In this document: piece by piece, positions 7,544 to 18,709 of the stretch
How positions within the stretch are numbered: position 1 is the first letter of the stretch
Layout: each line of letters opens with the position of its first letter
Assembly: GCF_021412625.1 (NCBI RefSeq)
Contig: NZ_JAKCFI010000002.1
Location: forward strand, 62,001-126,000
Reading direction: 5' to 3'
Length of the DNA: 64,000 nt
DNA from: Myxococcus stipitatus
Lineage (GTDB): Bacteria > Myxococcota > Myxococcia > Myxococcales > Myxococcaceae
Notes under the pieces: generated by a model
Seen by the model: the letters and a program-made list of their open reading frames with translations, nothing else
Databases searched by the model: none
Told to the model about the DNA's origin: nothing
Translations under genes and position numbers: made by a program

Positions 7544-9037
7544 CTACAGCTCCACCTTCTTCTCCGTGTGGCTGGTGCCGTCGAAGCGCAGCATCAAGCC
7601 CTTGTTGTCGTAGCGCGTGACGAGGCAGACGGGGCGGCGCCACAGGGACTGGAGGTTCTTCAGCGTCTCCCGGGCGTAGTCGCCCTTGAGGTCCTGGCCG
7701 TCGTGCTTGTGCGCCAGCAGCAGCTCGCCGCGGTTCTCGTGGTTGCCGTCCACGACTTCGATGATGGGCTGGCCGAAGTTGGTGAGGCCCTGCAGGAGCT
7801 TGTTCTTCACCTTGCGGAACTCGCGGTCCAATATCTCCCACGAGTTGCGCTTCTCGTTGAAGCCATACACGAAGAGCTTCTGCTCCATCGCGAATTCGGC
7901 GGTGAGGAACGTGTCGATGAAGGTGATGTCGTTGTAGTGCTTGCGCACCTCGAAGATCTTCTCGCGGCCGGCGCCCAGCTTCTTGTCCCAGTTGCGGCGC
8001 GCGCGCAGGTCATCGCACTCGTCCCACTCCTTGCCGAAGCGGCCCTTGTTCCACCGCTCCTCGATGTCCCGCCACAGCTCGATGCCCAGCTTGTACGGGT
8101 TGATGGCGCCGGGGCGGGTGCCCATGGTGCCGGAGTGGTGGTCCGCGTAGTCGATGAGCTCGTCGTCCTTGAGCGCGCGGCGGGTCATGATGGTGGAGTG
8201 CCAGTAGCTGGCCCACCCCTCGTTCATGATCTTCGTCTGGCCCTGGGGCGCGAAGTAGTAGGCCTCCTCGCGCAGGATGGCGAGGATGTCCGCCTCCCAC
8301 GGCTCCAGCGGCGCCTCCTCCAGGAGGAACAGCAGCACGTCGCGCTGGGGGCGCTCGGGGAACTTCTTGGCCCGCTGCTTCTCGTCCTCGACCTTCTTGC
8401 GCTGCGAGTCGAGGAACTCCGCCGGGTTGATGTAGCCGCGCATGTATTCGCGGCCGACCTTGAAGCCCTCCACGCGCTCGTTGGCCTTGAGCTCGTCCTC
8501 CGCCCGCCGGGGGTCCGGGTTGCGCCGGATGTGGGGCGAGTGCTGGTCGATGAGGTTCTCCAGGCTCAGCGTGCGGTCGATGAAGTCCTCGACCTTCTCC
8601 ACGCCAATCTTGTCCACCCAGCGGCGCACGCGCGTGGCGTGGTTGGCCATCTCGTCGATCATCCGCCGGTTGGTGTGGCGGAAGGAGAAGTTGTTCTTGA
8701 AGAAGTCGCAGTGTCCGTAGACGTGGGCCATGACCAGCTTCTGGTCCACCTCCGGGTTGCTCTCCATCAGGTACGCGTAGCAGGGGTCGTTGTTGATGAC
8801 GAGCTCGTAGATTTTCGAGAGCCCGTACTCGTAGCCCTTGGCCAGCTGTTCGTACTCCATGCCCCAGCGCCAGTGCGGGTAGCGCGTGGGGAAGCCGCCG
8901 TAGGCGGCCACCATGTTCATCTCGTCGTAGGACACCATCTCGAAGACGGTGTCGAAGAAGTCGAGGCCGAACTCCTTGGCGTAGCCGTGGATTTCATCCC
9001 GGAGCGCGGCGAGTCGGGGTGTCAGGCTCTTGGGCAT
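7544..9037 (-). CDS. spoVR: SpoVR family protein
   Basis: 497 residues, the usual SpoVR/YcgB length. Family hallmarks are visible throughout: an N-terminal GLDFFDTVFEMVSYDEMN, then GYEYGLSKIYELVINNDP, VYGHCDFFKNN and, later, NEGWASYWHSTIM. SpoVR is needed for spore cortex formation in Bacillus and is part of the stress-induced yeaG-yeaH-ycgB group in enterobacteria; its biochemical activity is not established. Here it is the last gene of the minus-strand operon prkA-yeaH-spoVR, 39 bp after yeaH. In a fruiting-body former a role in starvation or sporulation is plausible. It converges on the kinase gene, leaving only 18 bp between the two stop codons. Confidence 0.95.
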   Translation of the reverse strand: MPKSLTPRLAALRDEIHGYAKEFGLDFFDTVFEMVSYDEMNMVAAYGGFPTRYPHWRWGMEYEQLAKGYEYGLSKIYELVINNDPCYAYLMESNPEVDQKLVMAHVYGHCDFFKNNFSFRHTNRRMIDEMANHATRVRRWVDKIGVEKVEDFIDRTLSLENLIDQHSPHIRRNPDPRRAEDELKANERVEGFKVGREYMRGYINPAEFLDSQRKKVEDEKQRAKKFPERPQRDVLLFLLEEAPLEPWEADILAILREEAYYFAPQGQTKIMNEGWASYWHSTIMTRRALKDDELIDYADHHSGTMGTRPGAINPYKLGIELWRDIEERWNKGRFGKEWDECDDLRARRNWDKKLGAGREKIFEVRKHYNDITFIDTFLTAEFAMEQKLFVYGFNEKRNSWEILDREFRKVKNKLLQGLTNFGQPIIEVVDGNHENRGELLLAHKHDGQDLKGDYARETLKNLQSLWRRPVCLVTRYDNKGLMLRFDGTSHTEKKVEL

Positions 9038-9076
9038 CGAACGATTGCTCCGGGTGGCGCGAGGGGGCGTCCTGCT

Positions 9077-10186
9077 TCAGCGGCCCCTTCCGAGGAAGTC
9101 CTTGATGGACGCGTAGATGGCGTCCTTGTCCGCGATTTCGCTGAGCGCGACGTTGGACGAATCGCCCACCGCCTCGCGCAGGTCCTTGATGAACTGGCCG
9201 CTGCCGTAGGGCGATTCCACCTGCCCGTAGGCGAACTGGTTGACGTTGGGGAGCACGTCGGCGCGCAGCATTTCGATGCACTGGCGCGTGTCGTCCGCGC
9301 TCCAGTTGTCCCCGTCGCTGAAGTGGAACGGGTAGATGTTCCAGGCGCTCTTGGGGTAGTCCGCCAGGATGATGTCCCGGCAGAGCTTGTAGGCGCTGGA
9401 GATCATCGTCCCGCCGGACTCGCGGGTGTGGAAGAAGGTGTCGCGGTCCACCTCGCGCGCGACGGCGTCGTGGATGATGTAGCGCGACTCCAGGCCCTTG
9501 TACTGGTGGCGCAGCCACGTATCGAGCCAGAAGCTCTCGATGCGGACGATCTCCTTCTGTTCGTCGCCCATGGAGCCGGACACGTCCATCATGTAGATGA
9601 TGACCGCGTTGGTCTCCGGCAGGTCCTGCAGCTTGTAGCTGCGGTAGCGGCGGTCCTCCCGGGTGGGGATGATGACCGGCCGACCCGGGTCGTAGGTGCC
9701 GGCGGCGATCTGCCGGCGCAGGGCCTGCTTGAAGGTGCGCTTGAAGTGCCGCAGCGACTCCGGGCCGGTGGTGTTGATGCCCGTGTAGCGGATCTTCTGC
9801 GTGACGAGCTTCTCGTTCTGGCGCCGCTCGATGTTGGGCAGCGCCAGCTCCTCGCCCAGAATCTGCGCGAGCTCGTCGAGCGTGATGTCCACCTCCAGGG
9901 CGTGGTCCCCCTCGCCCTGGCCGGCCTGGTGACCGTCCCCGGGCTCCACCGCCCCGGGGCCCAGCTGCTGGCCCACCTCGCCCTCGCCCTGGCCGACGCC
10001 GCCCTGCTCCTTGTGGCCGTACTTGAAGCGCGGGATGTCGATGAAGGGGATGGGGATGCTGATGGCGTCCTTGCCCCGCTTGCCGATCATCTCGCCCTTC
10101 TGCACGTACTTGCGCAGGTTGGCCTTTATCTTCCCGCGGACGATCTGTTTGAAGCGGGAGTGGTCCTGGTGGATCTTCAAGGTCAC
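9077..10186 (-). CDS. yeaH: YeaH/YhbH family (DUF444) protein with VWA-like fold
   Basis: 369 residues, start GTG. The N-terminus ([16 protein letters not shown]...) and the acidic/Gly-rich segment at about 75-105 ([12 protein letters not shown] region) are typical of DUF444. The C-terminal half is a von Willebrand A-like domain with the metal-ion site motif [10 protein letters not shown]. Proteins of this family are encoded with the PrkA kinase and SpoVR and are thought to act together in stationary-phase or nutrient stress; the molecular role is unknown. It sits 22 bp downstream of prkA and 39 bp upstream of spoVR, so all three should be cotranscribed. Confidence 0.94.
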   Translation of the reverse strand: MTLKIHQDHSRFKQIVRGKIKANLRKYVQKGEMIGKRGKDAISIPIPFIDIPRFKYGHKEQGGVGQGEGEVGQQLGPGAVEPGDGHQAGQGEGDHALEVDITLDELAQILGEELALPNIERRQNEKLVTQKIRYTGINTTGPESLRHFKRTFKQALRRQIAAGTYDPGRPVIIPTREDRRYRSYKLQDLPETNAVIIYMMDVSGSMGDEQKEIVRIESFWLDTWLRHQYKGLESRYIIHDAVAREVDRDTFFHTRESGGTMISSAYKLCRDIILADYPKSAWNIYPFHFSDGDNWSADDTRQCIEMLRADVLPNVNQFAYGQVESPYGSGQFIKDLREAVGDSSNVALSEIADKDAIYASIKDFLGRGR

Positions 10187-10208
10187 GACGGCTCGCCCTT
10201 TCCTGGTG

Positions 10209-12272
<2,064 letters not shown>

Positions 12273-12847
12273 GTCTCTCCCTCGGAGCCTCCTCGGCGGC
12301 GCGATGAGTCGCGACGTAAAGGGGCCAGTTTGGTGAACCTGGAGGACTGGATTGCCATTCCACACCCACCCCGCCGAGGTCCCAGGCACGACAGCCCTGC
12401 CGCCCATTCGGGACCCCGCCGCGGAGTGGGACCGCGCGTTACGCTCGTGTCGGAGGCGCGTCATCGACGAATGGCGTGCCCCCTCCACGGGGTGAAGAGG
12501 CAAGGCTGATTATAGGGCGGCTCGTCCACGGGGGTAGGGTCCCCCCCCATGGGCGAGGGGTAGTGAACGCCTGGATGCTTTCTCGCGCTCACGTTGACGC
12601 TGGAATGTCCGCTGGTTGTGGGGTGGCGTCTCAGGTCGCGCCACATGTCGGCGCGTGGGCGGGCGACGCGTGAGCCGCCTTGCCGGTGATGGCGGGCGGG
12701 CGGGCAGACGGCCCCCGAGGGCGGGCGAGCGGCGGGGGCGCACGGCGGCCCTCTTCGCGGGGGGTGAAACCGGGTGGGGGAGGAGGTGGGAAGAAGCGGG
12801 GCCGCCAGCTTGGCTTTGTGCCGTGCCTGCGTATCCTGCCGCGCGTC
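12273..12847. other. Long divergent intergenic region upstream of prkA and a glycosyltransferase gene
   Basis: 575 bases without a supportable gene. It should carry the promoters of the prkA operon (minus) and of the glycosyltransferase (plus). The short open frames here have no ribosome-binding site and no family resemblance. I found no tRNA, no clear terminator and no sigma-54 GG-N10-GC element at either side. The stretch around 12660-12780 is extremely G+C-rich. Confidence 0.55.
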
Positions 12848-14431
12848 ATGGCCACCGCCCCTACCCCCGTGTCCCTCCCTCCGTCCTCCGCGCCGAGCCT
12901 CGCGGCGGTGCCCGCCCCCGCGCCCGAGCCCTCGACCCGGTGGCTCATCGGGATGCTGCTGGTGGTGGCGCTCCTGCCGCGGCTGGTGGTGTTCGCGGTC
13001 AACGAGAACCTCTACGGCGACGCGGTGGTGCGCACGGAGCTGGCGGAGCGCTGGCTGCGCGAGCCGCACCTCATCACCGCGTACGGGGACGGCGCGTACC
13101 AGTTTGGCCCGTTGCACGTGTACCTGGTGGGCGTGGCGTTGTCCGTGCTGGACCGGGAGGTGGCGGGGCGCGCGGTGAGCCTGCTGTTCGGCGTGCTGTC
13201 GGTGGTGCCGTTGTTCGCGCTGACGCGGCGGCTGTTCGGCTGGCGCGCCGGCGTGGTGGCGGCGCTCGGCTTCTGCGCGTGGGGCATGCACCTGCAGTTC
13301 TCCACCACGGCGGGCAGCGAGGCGGTGTCGCTGTTCTTCATGCTGGCGGCGTTCGCGCTGTACGCGGAAGGCGTGGACGAGAACCGCTTCGGGCCCCTGT
13401 TCCAGGCGGCGCTGATGCTCAACCTCGCCTGCGCGCTGCGCTACGACGCGTGGATGTACATCCCGCTGCTGTGCGTGGCGCTGTACTTCAGCAGCGACGA
13501 CAAGGTGGCGGCGCTGACGCGCGCGGTGGGCTTCGGGCTGGCGTGTCTGCCGTTCCCCCTGCTGTGGATGCAGGGCAACGAGCTGATGCACGGCGACCCG
13601 TTCTTCCCAATCAAGGCGGTGGAGGACTTCCACCGCGACTGGGTGCGCTCCTCGGCGGGGGGCGGGGCGGCCGTCGGCTGGCGCCTGCAGCAGCTGGGCT
13701 TCTGGCCCGGGGTGGCGCTCGCCACGTTGACGCCGGGCGTGGCGCTGCTGGGCATGTGGGGCATGGTGAAGGCGTGGAAGGCGCGGCCGGACACGCGGTG
13801 GCTGGTGGCGGCGGCGGTGGTGCCCACGGCGTACTTCACGTTCCGCGCGTCGGTGCTGCTCAACTTCGTGCCGCTGGGGCGCTTCACGGTGACGCAGCTG
13901 GCGGTGCTGCCGGTGTTCGTCGCCTTCGGCTTCGCCGCGCTGTTCGGCGCGAGCAGGGAAGGGGTGCGCCGCGCCGTGGCGGGCCTGACGGCCCTGCTGG
14001 CGGTGGTGATGCCGCTGGCCATGGGCCTGTACACCTTCCGCGCCGAGGGGCGGCTGCAGGACACCCTGCGCCCGGTGAGCCCCACGTCGACCAACCCCGT
14101 GGCGGTCATGAAGGTGGCCACGTTCGTCAAGGACGAGGTGGCGGCCCGGGGGGGCGCCATCGCGCTGGACGACGACCCCAGCTACATGGACCTGCAGGTG
14201 GCCTTCTTCTCCGGCCTGCCCGAGGAGCGCATCGCGCGCGTGCGCTGGGACACGTTCCGCAAGCTGCTGGCGGAGGCGCGGCCCCAGGTGCTGGTGCGCT
14301 TCGACCAGGGCTCGCTCGCGAAGGACCCCGGCGTGAAGCTGGAGGGGCGCACGCTGGTGCTCGACGGCGTCGCCTACGACGAACTAGACGGGTTCTCCGC
14401 GCCGCTGCACGTCTACCGGCGGCGCGAGTAG
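12848..14431 (+). CDS. Multi-pass membrane glycosyltransferase, GT39/ArnT-like
   Basis: 527 residues. After a Pro/Ala-rich N-terminal tail of about 35 residues come some ten hydrophobic segments typical of GT-C enzymes. The first is followed by NENLYGDAVVRTELAERW, whose acidic residue sits where the catalytic Asp of the PMT/ArnT family is found, and AYGDGAYQFGPLHVY, a usual companion motif. A soluble C-terminal part follows the last membrane span (about residue 400 on). Such enzymes move sugars from polyprenyl-phosphate donors to lipids or proteins on the outer face of the inner membrane; acceptor and sugar cannot be told from sequence. The ATG at 12848 is preferred because the hydrophobic core follows soon after, but no good ribosome-binding site is visible. 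It converges with ruvX. Confidence 0.8.
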   Translation: MATAPTPVSLPPSSAPSLAAVPAPAPEPSTRWLIGMLLVVALLPRLVVFAVNENLYGDAVVRTELAERWLREPHLITAYGDGAYQFGPLHVYLVGVALSVLDREVAGRAVSLLFGVLSVVPLFALTRRLFGWRAGVVAALGFCAWGMHLQFSTTAGSEAVSLFFMLAAFALYAEGVDENRFGPLFQAALMLNLACALRYDAWMYIPLLCVALYFSSDDKVAALTRAVGFGLACLPFPLLWMQGNELMHGDPFFPIKAVEDFHRDWVRSSAGGGAAVGWRLQQLGFWPGVALATLTPGVALLGMWGMVKAWKARPDTRWLVAAAVVPTAYFTFRASVLLNFVPLGRFTVTQLAVLPVFVAFGFAALFGASREGVRRAVAGLTALLAVVMPLAMGLYTFRAEGRLQDTLRPVSPTSTNPVAVMKVATFVKDEVAARGGAIALDDDPSYMDLQVAFFSGLPEERIARVRWDTFRKLLAEARPQVLVRFDQGSLAKDPGVKLEGRTLVLDGVAYDELDGFSAPLHVYRRRE

Positions 14432-14456
14432 GCGGGGCCCTCGCGGCCGCGCTCCG

Positions 14457-14477
14457 GAGGGCCCGGCGCGGGCCCTC
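14457..14477. terminator. GC hairpin between converging genes
   Basis: Nine-bp inverted arms (14457-14465 and 14469-14477) around a 3-base loop, located between the stop codons of the glycosyltransferase gene and ruvX. No T run follows on either strand. It may end transcription from both sides in this GC-rich genome. Confidence 0.4.
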
Positions 14478-14490
14478 TCGACGGAGGCGC

Positions 14491-14946
14491 TCAGGGCTCC
14501 GGGTCGTAGTCGTCCGGGTGGTAGTCCGTGTCCGGGGGGCGGTGGGCGTCCAGCCAGCCCTGGAGGATGAACTGCGCGGCCATCTGGTCGATGACCTCCT
14601 TGCGCTTCGCGCGGCTGACGTCCGCCTCCAGCAGGGTGCGGGTGGCGGCCACGGTGGACAGCCGCTCGTCCCAGAGCTCCACCTGGACGCCGAGCGACCG
14701 CGTCACATCGTCGGCGAACTTGCGGGACGCCTCCGCGCGAGGGCCCTCCGTGCCGTCCATGTTGAGGGGCAGTCCGATGACCACCCGGTCCGCCTCGTGC
14801 TCCCGCGCCAGCGCGGCGAGGGCGGCGAGGTCCGCCTTGAGCGAGGTGCGCCGGATGGTGGTGACGACCTGCGCCGTGAGCCCCAGCCCGTCCGAGACGG
14901 CCACGCCGATGGTCTTGGTTCCGAAATCCAAACCCAGGGTCCGCAT
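14491..14946 (-). CDS. ruvX: Putative pre-16S rRNA nuclease / Holliday junction resolvase, RuvX (YqgF)
   Basis: 151 residues, standard YqgF length. RNase H-like fold with the N-terminal LGLDFGTKTIGVAVSD, the GLPLNMDG strand, the ERLST motif (WDERLSTVAA) and the C-terminal VIDQMAAQFILQGWLD with its conserved Asp. YqgF trims the 5' end of pre-16S rRNA in E. coli and has also been described as a Holliday-junction resolvase. The tail after WLD is acidic and Pro-rich and probably unstructured. It is a single minus-strand gene diverging from the translocator-like gene. Confidence 0.94.
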   Translation of the reverse strand: MRTLGLDFGTKTIGVAVSDGLGLTAQVVTTIRRTSLKADLAALAALAREHEADRVVIGLPLNMDGTEGPRAEASRKFADDVTRSLGVQVELWDERLSTVAATRTLLEADVSRAKRKEVIDQMAAQFILQGWLDAHRPPDTDYHPDDYDPEP

Positions 14947-15138
14947 GCGCCGCGGAATCTAACCGCAATCCTCCCCGGCGGACCGCGCCGTCCACCCCTG
15001 GGGACGCGCCCGGCTCGCAAGCCCGGCTAACCGGCGGAATTCGTTGAGCAGCGAGCGCCGGCCCGCCCGGCACCCCCGCTGCAATCCCGCCGCACCATCG
15101 CGCGGCACGTCTTCCAACTCCGCCGCGTGGGAGGACGC

Positions 15139-16683
15139 ATGCTGGACTTCCTGAAAGGCGCGGCAAACCTGCTCGCGGGCCCCATGTCCACAGTGGTGGA
15201 CGTCGCGGGCAACGCGCTCGGGCTGCCGCCGCTCATCACCAACGGCATCAAGACGGCGGCGGGGGTGGCGACGGGCAACGTGATGATGGCGGCCAGCGGC
15301 GTGCTGGGCGTGGCGGACGACCTGAAGAAGAACCCGCCGGCGAAGACGGAGTACCAGTCCTCCAAGGGCGCCAGCGCGGCGAAGGCGACGGATGGCTACG
15401 CGGCCACGTCGTCGGCCCAGGGCCAGAGTCCGCTGGATCCGAAGATGCTCGACTACGAGGACGCGCTGAAGGTCCTCGAGGCGAACTTCACGCAGCTGGA
15501 CCTGCTGGATGGGAAGAAGGGGGGCGCGCTGACGAAGGGCGACCTGACGCTCGCGGCCCAGTCGGAGAACCTCTCGCCGAAGCTGCGCGAGGCGGCGCGC
15601 TTCCTGACGCAGAACCCGGCCTTCTTCGAGCGGGTGGATGCGCGGGGGGCTTTCTCCGGGCTGATGCCGTCGCTGGGGCGGCTGTACGACAACGACAGCA
15701 TCCGTCCGGCGGACCTCCGCTCCGAGCTGGCGAAGGTGGCGGAGGAGTTCGCGAAGTACGGGCGGCCGCAGCGGCCGGGCACCTCGTCGCCGGGGCCCGC
15801 GGGGCCGTGTCCACCTCCCACGACGGGCACGCCGACGCCGGACGCGGGCTGCCCGCCCACGTCGTCGGGGGGAGGCGGCTCCGGTGGCGGGACGTCCGGC
15901 CCGGGACGGCCTCCCACGACGGGCGGGGGCTCCCGGCCGGACCGTGATTGCGGTCCGTCGACGGGGGGCGGTTCGAGGCCTCCCACGGGGGGCGGCACGC
16001 CGCCGTCGACGGGAGGAGGCTCCTCGCTGGACCCTGACTTCCGCGAGTACCGCGAGGCGCTGACCATCCTGCGCGACAACTGGGACACGTTCGACGTGGC
16101 GGTGGGGGCGCGCGACAACGTGATGACGCGCGACAACCTCCAGGCGCTCCTGGACAGTCCGGCGGCGTCGTCGACGCTCAAGCGGGCGGCGCAGTTCTTC
16201 AAGGACCACCCCGAGTACTACGACCGGTTGGAGATGGCGGCGGGGACGGGCACGCGCGACGGCATCGTGGGGCGGCCGGACGTGACGGCGGCGCTGGGGC
16301 AGGCCGACTCCCTCGTGGGGACGTCCTCCAGCGGCTCGCGGGCGTCGAGCGGCGCGAGCGTGAAGGGCATCGTCGACAACCCTCGCATGAGCATCGAGGA
16401 CAAGATTCAAGCCATCCTGACGAACATCACGTCGGAGACGGACGACGAAATCATGGACGTCATGCAGGACATGGCGGACGCGCGGGACCAGAAGGCCACG
16501 CTGGGCACGAGCGAGGCGGACAAGAAGAAGGGGGCGAAGCTCGAGAGCAGCATGCAGGAGCTGGAGCTGCGGCTTCAGCGACTGGTGGAGAAGCGCAAGG
16601 CCATGTTCGACCTGATGAGCAACATGTCCTCCAAGTTCAACGAGATGGCGAAGACGGCCATCTCCAACCTGCGGAGCGCGTGA
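15139..16683 (+). CDS. Type III translocator-like protein with two HrpF/NolX-type modules
   Basis: 514 residues; ATG at 15139 follows GGGAGGA. Residues 1-60 are Gly/Ala-rich and hydrophobic, like a membrane-inserting segment. Two homologous modules follow, about 105-200 (DLLDGKKGGALTKGDL...LREAARFLTQNPAFFERVD) and 302-390 (NWDTFDVAVGARDNVMTRDN...LKRAAQFFKDHPEYYDRLE, then TRDGIVGRPDV). This pattern of acidic loop, helix and AAxFFxxxPxxxxRL is characteristic of HrpF/NolX type III translocon proteins. A Gly/Pro/Ser linker with a few Cys (about 207-300) separates them. The C-terminus (420-514) is a charged coiled coil. The next gene encodes an LcrH/SycD-like TPR protein, the standard partner of translocators. 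There are no type III apparatus genes nearby. Function is inferred from this pairing. Confidence 0.72.
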   Translation: MLDFLKGAANLLAGPMSTVVDVAGNALGLPPLITNGIKTAAGVATGNVMMAASGVLGVADDLKKNPPAKTEYQSSKGASAAKATDGYAATSSAQGQSPLDPKMLDYEDALKVLEANFTQLDLLDGKKGGALTKGDLTLAAQSENLSPKLREAARFLTQNPAFFERVDARGAFSGLMPSLGRLYDNDSIRPADLRSELAKVAEEFAKYGRPQRPGTSSPGPAGPCPPPTTGTPTPDAGCPPTSSGGGGSGGGTSGPGRPPTTGGGSRPDRDCGPSTGGGSRPPTGGGTPPSTGGGSSLDPDFREYREALTILRDNWDTFDVAVGARDNVMTRDNLQALLDSPAASSTLKRAAQFFKDHPEYYDRLEMAAGTGTRDGIVGRPDVTAALGQADSLVGTSSSGSRASSGASVKGIVDNPRMSIEDKIQAILTNITSETDDEIMDVMQDMADARDQKATLGTSEADKKKGAKLESSMQELELRLQRLVEKRKAMFDLMSNMSSKFNEMAKTAISNLRSA

Positions 16684-16688
16684 GGGCC

Positions 16689-17210
16689 ATGGGACGCGTC
16701 ATCAAGCACGAGGGAGCGGTGGCCATGCGGGTGGAGCAGGGCGAGGTGCAGCGCCTGCGGGCGTTCGCGCGGGGCGAGGCGACGTGGGCGGAGGTGGAGG
16801 GGATGACCTTCGAGGAGGCGAAGGCGATTGCCCAGGTGGGCTGCGACCTGGCGGCGGCGGGGCGCCTGGAGGAGGCGCGCATCCTCTTCGAGGGCCTGGT
16901 TGCGGGGAACCCGAGGGACGCGGGCGCCCGCGCGGCGCTGGGCACCGTGTACCAGAAGCTCGGGCGGCTGGAGGAGGCCATCGCGGAGTACAGCGCCGCG
17001 CTGGCGAGGGACCCCGTGCACCCGGTGGCGCTGGCGAACCGGGGCGAGCTGTACCTGCGCAAGGGGGAGCGTCAGGGCTTCACGGACCTGGCGAACGCGG
17101 TGGAGGTGGACCCGCACGGGGAGACGGCGGCGGGGCGGCGGGCGAAGGCGCTGGTGCGCGCCATCACCCTGGTGGCGGTGGAGAAGTTGAAGGAGGGGGC
17201 TCAGCCGTAG
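16689..17210 (+). CDS. TPR protein resembling type III translocator chaperones (LcrH/SycD)
   Basis: 173 residues made mostly of three tetratricopeptide repeats: QVGCDLAAAGRLEEARILFE, then ARAALGTVYQKLGRLEEAIA and VALANRGELYLRKGERQ. The layout, a short N-terminal helix region (GEATWAEVEGMTFEEAKAIA) followed by three TPRs, is that of LcrH/SycD chaperones, which keep translocators soluble before secretion. It begins 5 bp after the translocator-like gene; an in-frame GTG at 16680 would overlap that stop codon, so translational coupling is likely. TPR proteins are common, so the assignment depends on the neighbour. No secretion apparatus gene is close. Confidence 0.75.
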   Translation: MGRVIKHEGAVAMRVEQGEVQRLRAFARGEATWAEVEGMTFEEAKAIAQVGCDLAAAGRLEEARILFEGLVAGNPRDAGARAALGTVYQKLGRLEEAIAEYSAALARDPVHPVALANRGELYLRKGERQGFTDLANAVEVDPHGETAAGRRAKALVRAITLVAVEKLKEGAQP

Positions 17211-17400
17211 CGCGACGGAGGGCGTCACGCGCGGTGTGGCACGTCAGACGCCCGTGAGAAGTGCAGTCGGGTGCGGAACCCCGGCGTCCACGTCTGGGTG
17301 GAAGTGCGGCTGAGGGCGCCGGGTGCGGTCGGGGGGAGCAGTACGCAGCACGGAGTGCCGCCGGGATTCGGGGGTGTTTCCCGGTGGCGGCTGTCGGTGG

Positions 17401-17460
17401 GTGGGCTCGGGGAGGGCGAGTGTGAGGGGAAGGGGAGCCCACCTGCCGGCCGCGTTTTTT
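17401..17460 (+). terminator. Candidate terminator after the translocator/chaperone pair
   Basis: A 7-bp inverted repeat, GTGGGCT (17401-17407) with AGCCCAC (17436-17442), precedes a GC-rich spacer and a run of six T (17455-17460) on the plus strand. The loop is long (28 bases), which weakens the case, but the T run in such GC-rich DNA is notable. It abuts the stop codon of the converging M48 protease gene. Confidence 0.4.
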
Positions 17461-18653
17461 CAGGGAGGGGGGAGTCCGGCGAGTCGCTCGGCGATGGGGG
17501 GATGGCTCATGCCCTTGAGGACGACCCAGCGAGGCGGCTGGGGGTCCATCTTGTTCACGCGGGCGGCCTTCACCAGCATCCGGCGGAAGGACTCGGCGTC
17601 GCCCGTGAGGCGCAGGCCGTAGCGGTCCGCCTCGCGCTCCCGTTCCCGGGAGAAGGCGCCGGCGACGGGGCCTCCGGTCAGCAGCACGAGCGACAGCAGC
17701 AGCGACAAGAGGGGCAGGGTGCGGATGTCCGCGAAGCGCGTGGCGCCGAACCAGCCGCGCGACGCCGCGGCGCGCAGCAGCTGGTGGATGGCGAAGAGCA
17801 GGGCGACGAGCGCCAGCGAGGAGGCGACGCGGCCGGGCCACTTCGGCTCGTTCACGTGGCCGGCCTCGTGGGCGACGGCGGCGAGCACCTCGTCCGAGGT
17901 CAGCTCCTCGAGGATGACGTCGTTGAGGACGATGGTGCGCGTGGGGCCCTGGCCCGCGAAGTACGCCTGGAGGCGGCGCGAGGCGACGGAGGTCTTCTCC
18001 ACGAGCACGTCGGAGAAGGGGATGTCCGCCTTGGCCATCAGCGCGGTGATTCGCGCGCGCAGGGGGCCCTCGGGCAGGGGCTGCTGGTCGAAGTAGAGCC
18101 GGCCCCGGTACGGGTCCAACGCGGACGAGACGAGCAGCAGCAGGGCGACGGGGACGCCCAGCACCCACCACCAGTGGGGCGTGCGGCGCGCCAGCCCGTA
18201 CAGGCCGATGACGAGCGTGGCGATGGCGAAGGCCCCGAGCAGGTGGCCCTTGAGCATGTCCCAGGCGAAGGCGGCCGGGGTGTAGTTGGACATGCCGTGC
18301 CGGTGCTCCAGGGTGTACGCGAACCAGATGTCCACCGGCGCGTAGACGAGCTTCACGAACAGGTCCGTCATCAGCGCGAAGAGGACGGCCGCGCCCCAGC
18401 CGCGCTCGCCCCACAGGCGGTCCAGGGCGTGGAGGAAGGCCCGGCTGACGGGGAGGGCGCGCAGCACGCCCAGGCGCCGCTCCAACCCGCCCGCCAGGGC
18501 CGTGGCCCAGCGGAAGAAGGGCCGCACGAGCACGCCCAGCAGCAGCGCCAGCAGGGCCAGCCTCGCGAAGGGGTCCACGGCGGCCCGGATGTAGTAGGGC
18601 ACGTGGTAGGCGTGAATCTCCGCGAGCTGCTCGGGCGTGAAGATGGGCTCCAT
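17460..18653 (-). CDS. M48 family membrane metalloprotease (Ste24/CAAX protease-like)
   Basis: 397 residues. The zinc site HEAGH is at residues 262-266 (VAHEAGHVNEP) and the third ligand lies in EREREADRYGL, both intact. Five or six membrane segments surround it, three before the catalytic site and two after, the topology of Ste24-type CAAX proteases. Motifs such as VYAPVDIWFAYTLEHRHGMS and VLVEKTSVASRR are family features. Bacterial relatives act in membrane-protein quality control; in eukaryotes they trim prenylated peptides. The substrate here is unknown. It is a single gene, 56 bp upstream of the stop of a TPR lipoprotein gene on the same strand. Confidence 0.9.
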   Translation of the reverse strand: MEPIFTPEQLAEIHAYHVPYYIRAAVDPFARLALLALLLGVLVRPFFRWATALAGGLERRLGVLRALPVSRAFLHALDRLWGERGWGAAVLFALMTDLFVKLVYAPVDIWFAYTLEHRHGMSNYTPAAFAWDMLKGHLLGAFAIATLVIGLYGLARRTPHWWWVLGVPVALLLLVSSALDPYRGRLYFDQQPLPEGPLRARITALMAKADIPFSDVLVEKTSVASRRLQAYFAGQGPTRTIVLNDVILEELTSDEVLAAVAHEAGHVNEPKWPGRVASSLALVALLFAIHQLLRAAASRGWFGATRFADIRTLPLLSLLLSLVLLTGGPVAGAFSREREREADRYGLRLTGDAESFRRMLVKAARVNKMDPQPPRWVVLKGMSHPPIAERLAGLPPP

Positions 18654-18709
18654 GCGTGGCGTCAGAGGCTACGCCGCGCCGGCCCCGGCTGCCCAGCCAG
18701 GGCGGGGGT

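Noticed and set aside
12273-12420. Sigma-54 promoter upstream of prkA
   Set aside because: The best candidates have 11 or 12 bases between GG and GC rather than 10 on either strand.
12476-12673. Short plus-strand gene of about 65 codons upstream of the glycosyltransferase
   Set aside because: No ribosome-binding site, no recognisable composition or motif, and it lies in promoter territory.
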